A stretch of 64,000 bases of DNA from Bryum argenteum (GCA_037043015.1 CM073322.1:8257601-8321600); one strand, 5' to 3'. Numbered from the stretch's first letter, positions 22,515 to 33,810 are shown. The notes: generated from the sequence alone by a model not told the origin. Made by a program: numbers and translations.

Positions 22515-22790
22515 TGGTTCTACCTCACGTGATGCGGTCATACCAAGGCTACTACACCAGATCCCATCAGAACTCTGAAGTTAAGTTGTAGGTTACCCTA
22601 GACTTAGTCTAGCCTCTGCCACGTGTGTCGTTAGTGTCTATTCCGGAGAGGGGTGAGTAGTTTTGTTCTTTTACCTCTTTGTACTGTGGCCATCGAGGTA
22701 ATGACATTACGAACAGACACTGTATTCACGCTAATCTTCAATTGAAGATTGGAGTTCTTATCTATCTTCTACCTCACTGTTCCACTGGAA
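22515..22790 (+). mobile_element. SINE with 5S rRNA-like head
   Basis: 22531-22586 resembles the 5' half of 5S rRNA: GATGCGGTCATACCA, ACCAGATCCCATCAGAAC, TCTGAAGTTAAG. After about 22590 it leaves 5S and joins the same 3' body as the tRNA-type SINEs (GAGAGGGGTGAGTAG, CTGTGGCCATCGAGG, GAACAGACACTGTATTCACG). It ends in TTATCTATCTTCT. It is not a 5S gene, because the 3' half (box C region) is absent. The PIF MITE lies directly at its 5' edge. Confidence 0.7.
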
Positions 22791-22799
22791 AATAGATTC

Positions 22800-23533
22800 G
22801 TACTAAAACCCAGCATCCGGACGCCCACTACTTTCACCCATCCATAGAATGTTGCATGGCCGTAAAAACTTCTTCACCAGTCACTGGCTGGTGCATCTGC
22901 ATCTGGAACTTTTGAGCAAAATGACATGCACCTGCACCTACTCATCCGTTGAATCATTCATACTTCACATGCTATAAACTACCCTCATTTATGAGCCAAC
23001 GTTAGATTATTATAGCATAGTGAATTCATGATTTCACATGCTATAAACATGGCAACCACAACACAACTGACCTAAGATGTCACTACAATTGGTTCCTTCC
23101 CTTATTTTCAGGCTCCCATGCCAGTAATAACTCAGAATTTTGATGAGTCTAGTTGGCATGTTCAGTGTCCATGTGACTATGTTTGACTATAATTCTCATG
23201 TTTGACACTATACTCATAAAGTGTTGCCACACTATACGATAAGGGTTTGTAAATAACATTTAGGGTTTGTCTACAATGACACCTACAACTTACATGCGGG
23301 CATTCATGTAAACATTGTAGGTAAATAAAGTTTTGAAGAGTAATGAGGTGTAGCATTCATAAGTTAATTAGTGTGGTTAACACTATATATATATATTATT
23401 ATTATTATTATAGTGGTTTGTGCAAAGATTGACAACGAGATGCAAGAAGAGTAATTGATTTACGTTCACACTTCCATCTAATGTTCAAAGCAAGTATATT
23501 GGCAATGCAGTAATACGATATAGATAAGTATTG
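22800..23533. other. Intergenic with short AT/ATT microsatellite
   Basis: 23383-23412 is TATATA then ATT repeats. Nothing else recognised. Confidence 0.5.
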
Positions 23534-23537
23534 TTAA

Positions 23538-24264
23538 CCCTTAAATGCCCAAGCAAGCCCGAGGGGCATGATTCCAACAAAATCTTCCATGTAGCTCTTA
23601 CAGTACTCAACTTCTCACTTATATTTTGATGTCAAACTGGTCACCGTCTTGTGATGCATTCAAAAAGTGAAATTTTACAATTCAAATCACAATTTGTATG
23701 TATGATTATATGGTTTGAAAGGATTGTGGTAGGTAGGTTGGGGTTGTACATAACCTTGTAGGAGGTTGCAAGCGCATCATTGATTGGTTCATTCATGGTG
23801 CCCAAGTTCGAAAAGTGCACTATTTATGATGCCCAAGTCCAAAAGATGTTGTGATCCAATTTTGGGCTGCCCGTTTTAGACCCCATGGACGTTTAACCCT
23901 TAAACGCCGAAGGTGACTCGAGGGGTCGTGTTCCAAGAGAATCTTCTCTGTAGCTCTCAATATACTCAACTTTTTACTTATATTTTGATGTCAAACTGGT
24001 CAGCTTCTTCTGATGCATTCAAAAAGTAAAATTTTAGAATTCAAATCACAATTTGTATGAGTGATTTTGTGCATTGAAAGAATTGTGGTAGGTAGGTTGG
24101 GGTTGTACAATACTTGTAGGAGGTTGCAAGCTCATCATTGATTGGATCATTCATGATGCCCAAGTTCAAAAAGTGCACTATTCATGATGCCCAAGTGCAA
24201 AAGATGCCGTGATCCAATATTGGGCTGCCCAAATCCGTATAGCTAGGCGTTTAAGGGTTAAGGG
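23538..24264 (+). mobile_element. TTAA-flanked MITE copy 1 (360-bp family), interrupted by copy 2
   Basis: Left flank TTAA 23534-23537, then CCCTTAAATGCCCAAGC. It runs to 23896, is interrupted by copy 2, and resumes as GGG at 24262-24264 before its right flank TTAA at 24265-24268. The interior matches copies at 30046 and 37665 (GATGCATTCAAAAAGTGAA, GATTGTGGTAGGTAGGTTGG). No open frame, so non-autonomous. Confidence 0.85.
23897..24257 (+). mobile_element. TTAA-flanked MITE copy 2, inserted in copy 1
   Basis: 361 bp from CCCTTAAACGCC to GGCGTTTAAGGG, with TTAA on both sides (23893-23896 and 24258-24261). The left TTAA belongs to the GACGTTTAA of copy 1's right terminal repeat, and GGGTTAA of that repeat follows the right TTAA. 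This places the insertion exactly at an internal TTAA of copy 1. Confidence 0.88.
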
Positions 24265-24269
24265 TTAAG

Positions 24270-25350
24270 GCAATGCTAATTGTATGCATCCTTGATACAA
24301 TGGTGAAAAGAGGAGCAGTACCAATAATGACTTATTCACTTACAGGTACACAACAACTTCGGAATCCAACTTTCCAGAAAAGAACAAGGAGTGACTGTGT
24401 GTCACACTTTCTCGTAAAATTTTCATGATCATTCATAGAATATTTTTGTCTACTTCACTTCCGTGATGTGACAAGGGTACCTAAAAAAATAGGAATAACA
24501 ATAAAAATTTGATGACGTGTTGAGGTGTTCCGAGCACTCGATATATCTGTAACCGAATTGTGTATATTTACCACTGTTTTTAGACTATATTGTGTATCAA
24601 CTCCTTCAACCAACACATTATAATCATATTACTTACAAAAAAATCAAAAAAGTTACTTCTTAAGTTGTCGCAACTCCACCCTAGGCCATGAGACATGGCA
24701 GAGGAAAAGGTTACACACCCATCACAATTGCTAACAAGCCGGTTACAATTGAAATGATCTTCTGCCAATAAAGTCTCTGCACTCTTTCATTAGTTAATGG
24801 GGACAATAGAATGTGAATGAAGGCACAGAATAACTTGGAGTTATGGTGTCCTAGAGACCTCAACCCTCTTGGCCAGGTTACAAGGATAGGGATAGTGTGT
24901 GGGTTGGGGTTCCTCCAAACACTCCAAACAAGGCTCCACTCATGCTCTTAGGGGATATATGATGATACAAGGGCAACATGAAGTAGTGCCACATGCCAAG
25001 TTGAAAAATCATGTCAGAAGGTTCATCTACAAACGAGTGAGAAACGCATATAATCTGGGGCCAACTTGGAACACTGGTCAGACCCCACTAGGTACTAAGA
25101 ATTTGGTCAGACCCCAGAAAGCGGACCCGAATCAAATACAGATTGGATGAATAGTGAGTCACCGCCTCACATTCATCCATTCGGACGGAACTCCCCTCCC
25201 TAGCATGAAGCCGCTTGCTCTACAACATGCCAAAGTGCACGCCACAGGACGCATTCGTCTGTAGAGCATTTCGTGTTTTCGATCAATTGCCGGAAAGTGT
25301 TTTAGGTCTCTGGATCTGAAGCTTTTGTTCATGAACGAGTGGAAGAAGCG
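24270..25350. other. Intergenic upstream of the RTE1-like gene
   Basis: An 83-codon frame at 24899-25150 is not recognised and is probably chance. From about 25160 the sequence is GC-richer. A possible leader exon ends near 25421 (TTGCAC|GTAAGTTC), so the RTE1-like gene may start transcription here. Confidence 0.4.
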
Positions 25351-25639
25351 GCTGAAGCGGTCATTTCGTTAAGAAGTTGTGCAGAAATGGAATCTTGAAC
25401 GTTCGCCGCTGTTGCAACTTGCACGTAAGTTCAAATGTTCCTTTCTCTTCGCAAATCCGTGCTGCTATCCTTCCTATGTTGCTAACTTGCATCTTATCGA
25501 CTAACTTACAACAAGTAGTCACACTAAATTTCATCGCGAAAGGGTTAAGAATCGTAAGAGGTGTTTTTCTATCGTATCTTTGTAGACTATGGTTGCTGGT
25601 TTCATTATGCAGGAACGTTGAGAGAGAGGTGTTGTGTAT

Positions 25640-26170
25640 AGTGTCTATTTGAGCGATGATTCTTCAGGAACATACTTTCTTGAAGATTGAGTAGATGCAA
25701 TAATCGTGTCTTTGTACGAGATGAACGCTCAAGGAACGTAATATCTTGAAGTAGAGAGAGGTGCTGTAGGCGAGGATTATTGATTAGAACTAGTTTTCAG
25801 GAACATTCTATCTCGAATAGCTTGAATAGATGCTATAATCGTGCCTTCGTACGCGATGGACGGTGATTCAGGGAACATCACACTTTAAAGTAGGGAGAGG
25901 TGATAGTATAACGTGTTCTGTAGGCGAAAGACATTGATAGATTTCGTTCGGCAGGAACAGTGTATCTTAAAGTATCTCTAGAGAGGTACTGTAGGCTGAT
26001 TCATTCTTCAGGAAGTCTGAGTAGATGCTGTAATCTTGTCTTTGTACGCGATGAATGGTGAAGTGACATGATTTCTTGAAGTAGGGAGAGGTGTTAGTAT
26101 GTTTCGTCTTAGTAGGCAACAACACAGATTTTCGTGCGGCGGGAATAGTATGTCTTGAAGTACTAGGAAG
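25640..26170 (+). repeat. Degenerate tandem repeat, period about 170 bp, in the RTE1-like leader
   Basis: Modules recur three to four times: CAGGAACA-, TATCTTGAAGTA, GGGAGAGGTG, GTAGATGCTGTAATC, TTTGTACGCGATGAA (near 25665-25760, 25795-25900, 25950-26060 and 26060-26160). The array lies between the probable leader donor and the start codon at 26347. Confidence 0.7.
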
Positions 26171-26346
26171 AATTGTTTGGTATTGTGCTATCGGTTGTGT
26201 TCGGTAATTTGAAGCTTTAGTACCAGCTCACTGGAGGGAGACCTATGCATGGATCTTTGAGTGATATCTGTATAGATTTTTGAGTGTTTATTCGTTGATC
26301 TGCAGTTTACGGTTTAAGCTTCCAAGATTGTGTTCGAGAGGCAGTT

Positions 26347-28280
26347 ATGTCTTCGGCTGCCGCTTTGGATTTTGGCGGTGTGAGGATCAGATCGTTTCAG
26401 CAAGATCGAACCATGCATGCACCAATTTATCCTGTTGAAAGGAACTGTAAGTCTTTCTTCTGCCGTCTACACATGCTATTCTATAATAGATGGTGAGATA
26501 TTTTTGAGTTGATGTATTTCTGTTTCTGATTCCTTTTTCATTTGATAATAATGTTGCGTGGATCTAGTCTTGAATTATGAGTTCCCATGCAGAATTTTTT
26601 ATATCTTGAGATCGATATATTTGCTTTGACTTCGTTTATTTGTGGAATCATCGATTTAGTTAAGGCATGGGAAAGGAACTCGAGAATGATACATAACTCG
26701 AACTGAAAATTTCTCAGTCGTGTTTTGTGAGCTTATGTCTAGATTTAATTTCCAAGTGGGTGCACTTAACTGCGAATGTATGCGTATACGAATGCCGTAC
26801 TCATGTATCTGGTTATCGTTATGCAGTTATTTCTGTCGTTGAAGAACATAGAGAAGAGGAAGAAATCGAGAAGTATTTCCAGATCGAGAAGCCTGCTCCT
26901 CTTGTCAAAGAACGGCGAAAAAGGCGTTCGCAGGCACAAGTGGTAAGAGAACATCGGTTTTGTTTATTCTCCGGCCATTCATTTTCGAATGGATACCGTG
27001 TCTTGGAGAGTGGTGTGCAATCCTACCAAGAACTGCATACACTGAAACTCCTAAGCTTTATACCGCAGAGTATTTTTCAGTTTAGCTTGATGAGATAAGA
27101 GTTATATTTTGACATACGTAACTGACAATAACCTTCACAGGTCGTAGAGCCTGTAGAGCCAGAGCGACCCGTCGATGTAAAGAATGGCAAGTTCCCGTTC
27201 TGCTTGGTATGGGTACCGCTCCCAATCGTTGCTTGGCTTGTACCCTTCGTGGGCCATGTCGGGATCTGCCGAGAGGATGGTGTAATTCTCGACTTCGCTG
27301 GTGCAATTAACATCGACAATCTCGCGTTTGGATCCACGGCGAAGTACGTGTCCCTCAGACGCGATAAGGTAATTATTTCAAACATACGCCTCCTGCAATC
27401 GTTTATACTATTAGTTTTCGTGTAAAATCAACTCTCGTAAAATGTTGCGGCGACAATCACCTCCTGAACTTTTTAAATTCCAAACTGAAATCAATGAATT
27501 TTTCAACTTGCATATTAATCTGCAAGATTCGATTTTGAATCTAAATATAGAAGATATTATTTATTTCCTTCTTTTGATACGTTTTGGGATTCTGTTATAT
27601 GATCCATTTAAAATCCGAACATCATGGAATTCGGCCACTTTGCATGGTTCAATGCCTGTAATGCATCTAATCGCACAAAACATAGTCTAGCGTGAAACAT
27701 GGACGAGGAAATCGTATCACTTGTGAGTGGAGGGTAGTCATGAATATTCTTTTCACATTTTTATACAACAGTAGGGTGTGAGGCTTCGTATGATTGGTAT
27801 GGTGAGGTAGCAGAGATTAGGTTTTAGAGTAATTGGACTGACGGAAAGTTGATGGTGAATCAGTGCTGTTTCCCACGGTACGGCCATTCGTGCGGGATAC
27901 CGGAGAAGCATGCGATGACAGGAATGGCCTATTCTTGGGACGATGCAGTGTCGAGAACCGTGCAGGTGTTTGGGAAAAAGGAGTACAATTTCTTCACCTG
28001 CAACTGTCACTCCTTCGTGGCTAACTGCATGAACCGGATGGCATATGGAGGTCATACCAACTGGAACCTCATCGACGTACTTATGCTGGCCTTAGTGCAA
28101 GGCGAGTTTGTCGACTACTATGGATTCCTCCGGGCCTACGTGCCTTTCATTGCAGTCATGAGTTTCGGACTGTACATGGCAGGCTCGGCTTTTTTCTTCT
28201 TCTGGGCTGGGTTCTCGTGCCTCCTGCTTGGGTGGTTCACGTATGGCACCTACGCATTTGGAGGCTACATAGACTGCTGA
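26347..28280 (+). CDS. RTH: RTE1-like/TMEM222 (DUF778) membrane protein, 4 exons
   Basis: Exons 26347-26446, 26827-26942, 27141-27368, 27864-28280 (861 nt, 286 aa, phases close). The N-terminal 75 residues are charged and acidic/basic, with EEHREEEEIEKYF. The conserved DUF778 core starts at 89 (KFPFCLVWVPLPIVAWLVP, then GHVGIC), continues with TWDDA-type YSWDDAV at about 172, and holds the CNCHSFVAN signature at 194-202. Two hydrophobic helices follow at about 240-282. In Arabidopsis, RTE1 acts at Golgi/ER membranes and stabilises the ETR1 ethylene receptor; RTH paralogues are related. The motif fits both RTE1 and RTH, so which one this is remains open. Confidence 0.9.
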
Positions 28281-30045
28281 GTTTTCTATGACGCAGACGG
28301 AGGTAAATGCCTCTCATAATGACAAAAGGACCATAGTCTTTGTCGAGGACTGCGGTGCAGAATGTGTATATATGTAGGGATTCGTAGAGTTCGGGAGAAT
28401 TTTGAATGATAGCACCGATTATTGACATGGTTGAGTGGAGCCTCGGGAGCGTTTGCTCCGAACCCACCCTTAATGAGCGATCGCAGCATTCTTACGGCAA
28501 ATAATGTGTAGGTTTATATGGAGCCATAAGCATGGTGATTCAATTGAATAGTTCAGTAGGAGGGTTCTTTGCAGGGAAATGTACAACTTGACTTTCCAGT
28601 CAGACCGCTTGAGGTTTACAAAGATCGGCCCTGACATAGTTCGAATATGTGACGCTTGTGCTTCGGCAGCACTAGTGTAGTAGAAGGCCGTGGAGGACGG
28701 AATGTCATTGATGGATGGCTCCTTGAGCTTATTTTTCATGAATTTATTTCTCATTTCTATTTCATCGACTCCTTTTAACCCCTATGTTTTTTGGAGCTCC
28801 GAAAACAACTGCGATTTTCTGTGGATCAGATTTTTGAGTACTTTAACTGTCGGATCCCGAAGCCAATTACTCGAAAAAATACGATGGTAAACTTCTTGAG
28901 GTCCTCCGCAGGAAACGGAAGGCTCAAAATTAGAAGGTAATATGTGGAGGAGTAAGGAGAGTATTTCTCGGGGAGTGCAGTCAGTGCACGCAGCTTGCGA
29001 GAGTCTAGGAGACCCATGATGGTGGGATCATATTTCTTGAAATTTTCTCGAAACAGTTAAAAGTTTGTTGAAGAAAAAATAAAAGGTATTTCTCGAACAG
29101 TCCAACATAGAATCTAGATTTGATGTTTACAGGAGATAATACGGTCAGTCCATCCTCGGCATCTTTGCTAGCTTCAAACAACACTGTGTCATGGTCGGCC
29201 GCCGATACCTTAATGCTTGCATACAAATGATCCAGATCCCCCAACAATTTGTCTTTCCCCCGATGTCCACCATGTGTTCCGATCAAGTCGGCCACTACGG
29301 TAGACATTGCAATCTCATGATCGCATCCACCTGTTCAAATAAAAGCGAAAGCATCTCAACACTCCAGCGTTGCACATGCAAGTGTGCACAGCCAGATGCA
29401 GCTGCATGGGTACTTTCCGTTCGAGATTATTCGAGAGCTGATTGCATCGCCCACTCCACAGATTTCATCCGCAAGTGGGAACACAACAGGCTGTCGTCGG
29501 TTGCGAAGCCCAATGTGCGAGCGCCTAATCTCTGCTCACATCAACTTGCTCATCGTCCCCCTTAAAGTAATCTACAGTGAGCTATATGTAGCTTGCCTCT
29601 GTGCTGGGATCCAAGACCTGCCATGACCCTTGCTATGGATTCAAGAAACTTAGAGTATCGCCTGTGCAACTCTGGAAGCACCCCGCCCCGCAAACGGCAC
29701 TTGCAGGGAGCACTTCAGTCTTCTCGCCCCAATCTAACCGGCAACCGGCAAGACTCACGTGATTTTCCCATCTCACGCAATCGAGCTCCCGGTCTTGTCA
29801 AATTCACCTCATTTGTTGTGAGTTCTCACTCTTCTAGTAACAACAACATAACAAATCCTTGTTTATCATGTGTGTGAAATTCGTGGCTTTCGTGGACAAC
29901 TTCCTCGCTATTCGAAGAGAAGTTCAAAAATATGCTTGGAGAGAGCCGTTCACGGGCGGCAATGAGAATTAGCTCACGCAAATTCTTGTACACCTCGAGG
30001 CTCACAGGAAGGCTCATGCCATCTGCCTCTTTAGAGGCAATTATA
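28281..30045. other. Intergenic, possible relic of a minus-strand gene
   Basis: Minus-strand open stretches at 28826-29017 (MGLLDSRKLRALTALPEKY), 29135-29307 (STVVADLIGTHGGHRG and on) and 29826-30056 read like protein. I could not identify them or join them with convincing splice sites. They may be exons of an unfamiliar gene, or a decayed one. Confidence 0.25.
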
Positions 30046-30400
30046 CCCTTAAGCATCCATGGAATCTCGAGGGGCTTTTTCCCAACAGAATCTCCCCCGT
30101 AGCTCTCACTATGCTCAACTTTTCACTTTTATTTTGATGTCAAACCCGGTCACCTTCTTATGATGCATTCGAAAAGTGCAGTTTTACAATTCAAATCACA
30201 ATTTGTATGAGTGATTTTGTGCTTTGAAAGGATTGTGGTAGGTAGGTTGGGGTTGTACATAACCTTGTAGGAGGTTGCAAGCTCATCATTGATTGGTTCA
30301 TCCATGATGCCTAAGATTAAAAAGTGCACTATTCATGATGCCCAAAAATGTTCTGATCCAATTTGGGACTGCCCGTCTTGGACCCATGGGCGTTTCAGGG
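30046..30400 (+). mobile_element. TTAA-ended MITE, 360-bp family
   Basis: Interior matches the copies at 23538/23897/37665. The right end GGGCGTTTCAGGG is followed by TTAA (30401-30404). The left flank is decayed (TTATA before CCCTTAAGC). It is followed by a tandem pair of about 58-bp units (30405-30500) with GATGCTCTTAGA/AATGCTCTTAGA. Confidence 0.75.
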
Positions 30401-30574
30401 TTAAGGGGAGTCAATAAGCGATGCTCTTAGACGCGATATGTTGGATCGCAATTCAAGGGGAGACCATAAGCAATGCTCTTAGAGGCGATATGCTGGATCC
30501 ATGGCCTATCATGACGACAAAGGTTCAAGGGTGCCAATGTGAGATTTCCGCCTCCCCAGCATTTGTATACTCTA

Positions 30575-31452
30575 CAGTCACACCTCGATAAGTGTTAACG
30601 ATTGGGAGCATACTTTTTGTTAACACTTAAGGAATAGTAACACTTAACAGTTATCGAGGGTGATGCCGATGATTTGTGACACTTATAAAAAATAACACCT
30701 AGAGTAATTTTAATGATAAGTACATAACATTTATAGAAAAAATAAATGAAATTACAAAACATTGATTGATTATATATCTAAGTCCGTTGAAAGAATGAAT
30801 CAATAGTAGTTTGGCGAGATTCTGCTACACGCCAAGATTCCACTTTTTTTTTCTAATGCTTCAATATTCTAATGGATAACATGCTTTCATTAGGTCTTTG
30901 CTCCAAAAACTTTCTGCACAATTTGAAAAGCACTACTTACATTTTTTAAGCCCACAACCTCTTCTACTATGTTGCGAGGATTAGCTTCATCCAGATCTTC
31001 ACTATCTTTGTGCTCAGTGGGCTGATAAGGATTATTCAAATCAAACTCAAGCTCATAATTTAAATACTCTTGAACATCTATATTAGGAGTCTCAATCTTG
31101 GAGGGTATCAAATGTATTTGTTCCAAATCAACAACAACCTCCTCTACATCTTTCCTTTGTTGCTCTTGAATGACTTCATTTTTCACAAGAACTCATTTCT
31201 TTCTAAAGTGAACTTCTAGAGTTACTTTGCATGTAGAAACTAGTACTTGATCTCATACTTATCTCCCTCCAAAGTATGGTTCTAACAAAAAATCCTTTTT
31301 TAGAAAATTTATCACTTATTGCGGTTAAATTAACAAAGTCGGGAGCACAACATCACATAACACGTAACACATAACAGTCCCTAGTGTTAATTTCAAGGGC
31401 ACGGAAATCTCCATACCACATATAGAGTTTCACACTTATCAAGGTGCGACCC
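30575..31452 (-). mobile_element. pogo/Tigger-like Tc1-mariner relic
   Basis: Left terminus CAGTCACACCTCGATAAGTG preceded by TA (30573-30574). The right end near 31426-31452 contains CACTTATCAAGGTGCGACC, its inverted repeat with changes. The CAGT start and CACCTCG-type arm match pogo/Tigger ends. A minus-strand frame at 30890-31186 (98 aa, acidic, with YELEFDLNNPYQP) may be the C-terminus of its transposase, but I cannot see DDE motifs. The element is too short (0.88 kb) to be autonomous. Confidence 0.6.
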
Positions 31453-32280
31453 CATTCAATCTAGACATCGCATCATTATATCGCTATTTCGATTGGAATT
31501 TGACCCTGTAAGTTTTTACGTTCAAAAAACATCTACCGATATTAAAATTTCCCTAAAACCATAGTTGTCAAACAACAACCGCATTCATCCTTAACGCTGA
31601 AACTTCGCTGTGCCACTTAGAGTAGCCACAGATGACACAAAAAGTAGCAGGTGTTGAAGATGAGAAGTTGGATATGTGGTCATGTTGAGATGATGAACAT
31701 ATAAAAAAAAATAACTGTCATCAATTTTCTTCGATGTCACCAATGACGGGCCTACATGCAAGACGCTGTGGCGTTAACTGCCTTGAGAGATATACTGGAC
31801 AACGATGAATTTGAAAAGGATGCAGCTACGTCGGCATTGTAGTGACCGGTACGCAGAAATCTGCAACAATGAAAAGGAGAACTGGTACGCTCTAGCGGCC
31901 GCTTGTAGAGGCAAACACTGGATCCAAACGAAGTCTTACGGAATATCCAGGTCATAACTCCGAAGACATTAGATATGACAATGAAAATGTGAATGCATAA
32001 CCAATCGAGTACTACAAAAGACAGAACTAGTTTAATCCCTGGAACGAGAAACCCTGCATTGCTTCCCCTGACAATCCCGGAACATGAAGAGCGTTGAGTG
32101 GACATTATTGCTCACTCTCATATTCCGAGAAGAGCTATGAATATCCCATCCTCGACACGAATGCAGGTTGGGTACAGATGAACCCTCCACTATCACACGA
32201 GGCCCAATTTCTGGAAACTGCAATTAGCCCATACGCACAACATTCACTACAATAAACGTCAGTGCATCAATACCCTTGCA
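31453..32280. other. Intergenic downstream of RPL26
   Basis: A 117-codon minus-strand frame (31752-32105) is not recognised. Nothing else supported. The right part may be 3' UTR of the RPL26 transcript. Confidence 0.35.
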
Positions 32281-32281
32281 C

Positions 32282-32363
32282 AGGCATCAGAAACCAGTTG
32301 TCAGTTAAGGTAGAGCCAATCTGTCCGCATCGTGGTTGACCTTTAGGTCGCATTACTTGGTCG
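32282..32363 (-). ncRNA. Box C/D snoRNA-like sequence, third locus
   Basis: Minus strand shares the core with the 18.5 and 40.1 kb copies: GACCTAAAGGTC, ACCACGATGCGGACAGAT, CTGACAACTGGT and box D CTGA. Box C (GTAATGC) and the terminal stem are weak. It lies 206 bp past the RPL26 stop codon on the same strand, so it could be read with RPL26, a common site for plant snoRNAs. It may be degenerate. Confidence 0.4.
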
Positions 32364-32568
32364 AGCACAGCAAGAGCAATAAACGTCATGCAATCCAAAT
32401 CCCATAACATTCACAAAAGAACTCCATTGCAAGCAAATGAGGCTCTCTACCAGTCCCTGTAGACTCATTCTCACACATTTCAGTACTCGCATGAGTACGG
32501 TCTGGCTCAGAACTAGTAGGACGACCAGAGACGTCATCTGATTTCATTGTTAAATTTACACAAAATCC

Positions 32569-33672
32569 TTAGTCTACCTCCTGTAGAGGGGGAGCGGCAA
32601 CATCCTCGTTCGTGAACTTGCCCTTTCCTTTCTCTGCAGACCGACCCTTGCCCTTTCGCTCTAGGAGAGCCTTGCGGTCCTTGTCTAACTTCAGCTTCGT
32701 GATCACCACCTTCGACGTGTCAATGCCCACGTTCACAGTGGCTCCTGAATGCACAAATCACAGCCTATAAGTTCCTCGAAATTCTCACACAGACATTCTC
32801 TTCCAAACAGAAACGATAGAATGAATCATTGCTCCCTCATTGCAGAAAGGTTCAAGGTCTTACCGTTCACTTTCTCACGAGTGATGCGCTCGACATGGAT
32901 GACCCACTTGCGACGGTACACCTGCGTAACCTTGCCTTCCCGGCCCTTGAAGGTGCCGCGGACCACCATCACCTCATCATCCTTTCGCACCGGAACCGAC
33001 CGAACCTGAAATGCATTGAACTCCATAACTGAGAACATTCCATGTCGTAATTCGAAAAAGTAGCTAAACCTTCCGTGTGCGATCAAAAAGAAGAAAGAGA
33101 AGTAGCTAGACTTAATTAGGTCATGAACATACGTTGTACTTGTTCTTCAGGTCAGAGGAGAGGGCAGCACTCATAAGAATGCGCCTCTCGCTGGAGGGGG
33201 CGCTGAAGTGCGCCTTCCGCGACTTGCGCCGGGAGCTGCTCACACCTGCATTCACACAAAACTGTTATCTCCTACTCCACAGATTTAACATGCTGATGAA
33301 GAGCGACCACAGTTCAACAATTGTGACATCGACGGGTTCACAACCGAGCACAGATTTCACGCTAATACAAAGTACGATCTCGAACTGCTGTGCTCCTAGA
33401 GAAACGACGTTAACCGAAACAAGCAAACCTATCTACTGACCTAACTTTGATAAAACCCTACGAAGGGAGCGGGACGTTCAAGAGGCGAGAAAGCGTTGAT
33501 GAACTCGACATCAAAGCGTGAGCATAGAAAGAGGAAGGGTGTGAGAAAAAACGGGTTTCGATAAATTATTCGAAAGAGGACGATGTAGGCAATGCGCGGC
33601 CTTAAAATTTTGACTGGACGCAGAAAAGAAACAGGCGGAAGGAGGTGTGAACTTACGGGGAGAGAACTTCAT
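32569..33672 (-). CDS. RPL26: 60S ribosomal protein L26 (uL24), 4 exons
   Basis: Exons 33657-33672, 33133-33245, 32864-33005, 32569-32744 (447 nt, 148 aa, phases close). The first coding exon is only 16 nt (MKFSP plus one base), as often in plant L26 genes. The product has [24 protein letters not shown], the KOW region at about 50-80 ([20 protein letters not shown], then [14 protein letters not shown]) and [19 protein letters not shown]. It binds 5.8S/25S rRNA near the peptide exit tunnel of the large subunit. Length matches the family. The C-terminal 20 residues ([20 protein letters not shown]) are variable, as usual. TAGGGTTT telo boxes lie upstream at 33783-33810. Confidence 0.97.
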
Positions 33673-33782
33673 GGCTGCTGGTGGTAGCTCCCGATGCGCG
33701 ACGATGTCGAAAGAGGGCGACCCTGCGGTCCCGTGGCGTGGCTATGACGCTGAAAGAGAAGATCGTTTCTCTTCGGAGGTGC

Positions 33783-33810
33783 TTTAGGGTTTTTGGTTTT
33801 AGGGTTTATT
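33783..33810 (-). promoter_or_regulatory. Telo boxes in the RPL26 promoter
   Basis: Two close TTTAGGGTTT copies, 110-140 bp upstream of the RPL26 start codon, the usual position in plant ribosomal-protein genes. Confidence 0.65.

Noticed and set aside
22531-22590. 5S rRNA gene
   Set aside because: Only the 5' half is similar; the 3' half with the rest of the internal promoter is missing, and the sequence runs into a SINE body.
22053-22591. Proline/serine-rich open frames of 109-153 codons
   Set aside because: They lie inside the GC-rich MITE and its edges, in several overlapping frames, with no similarity to a known protein.
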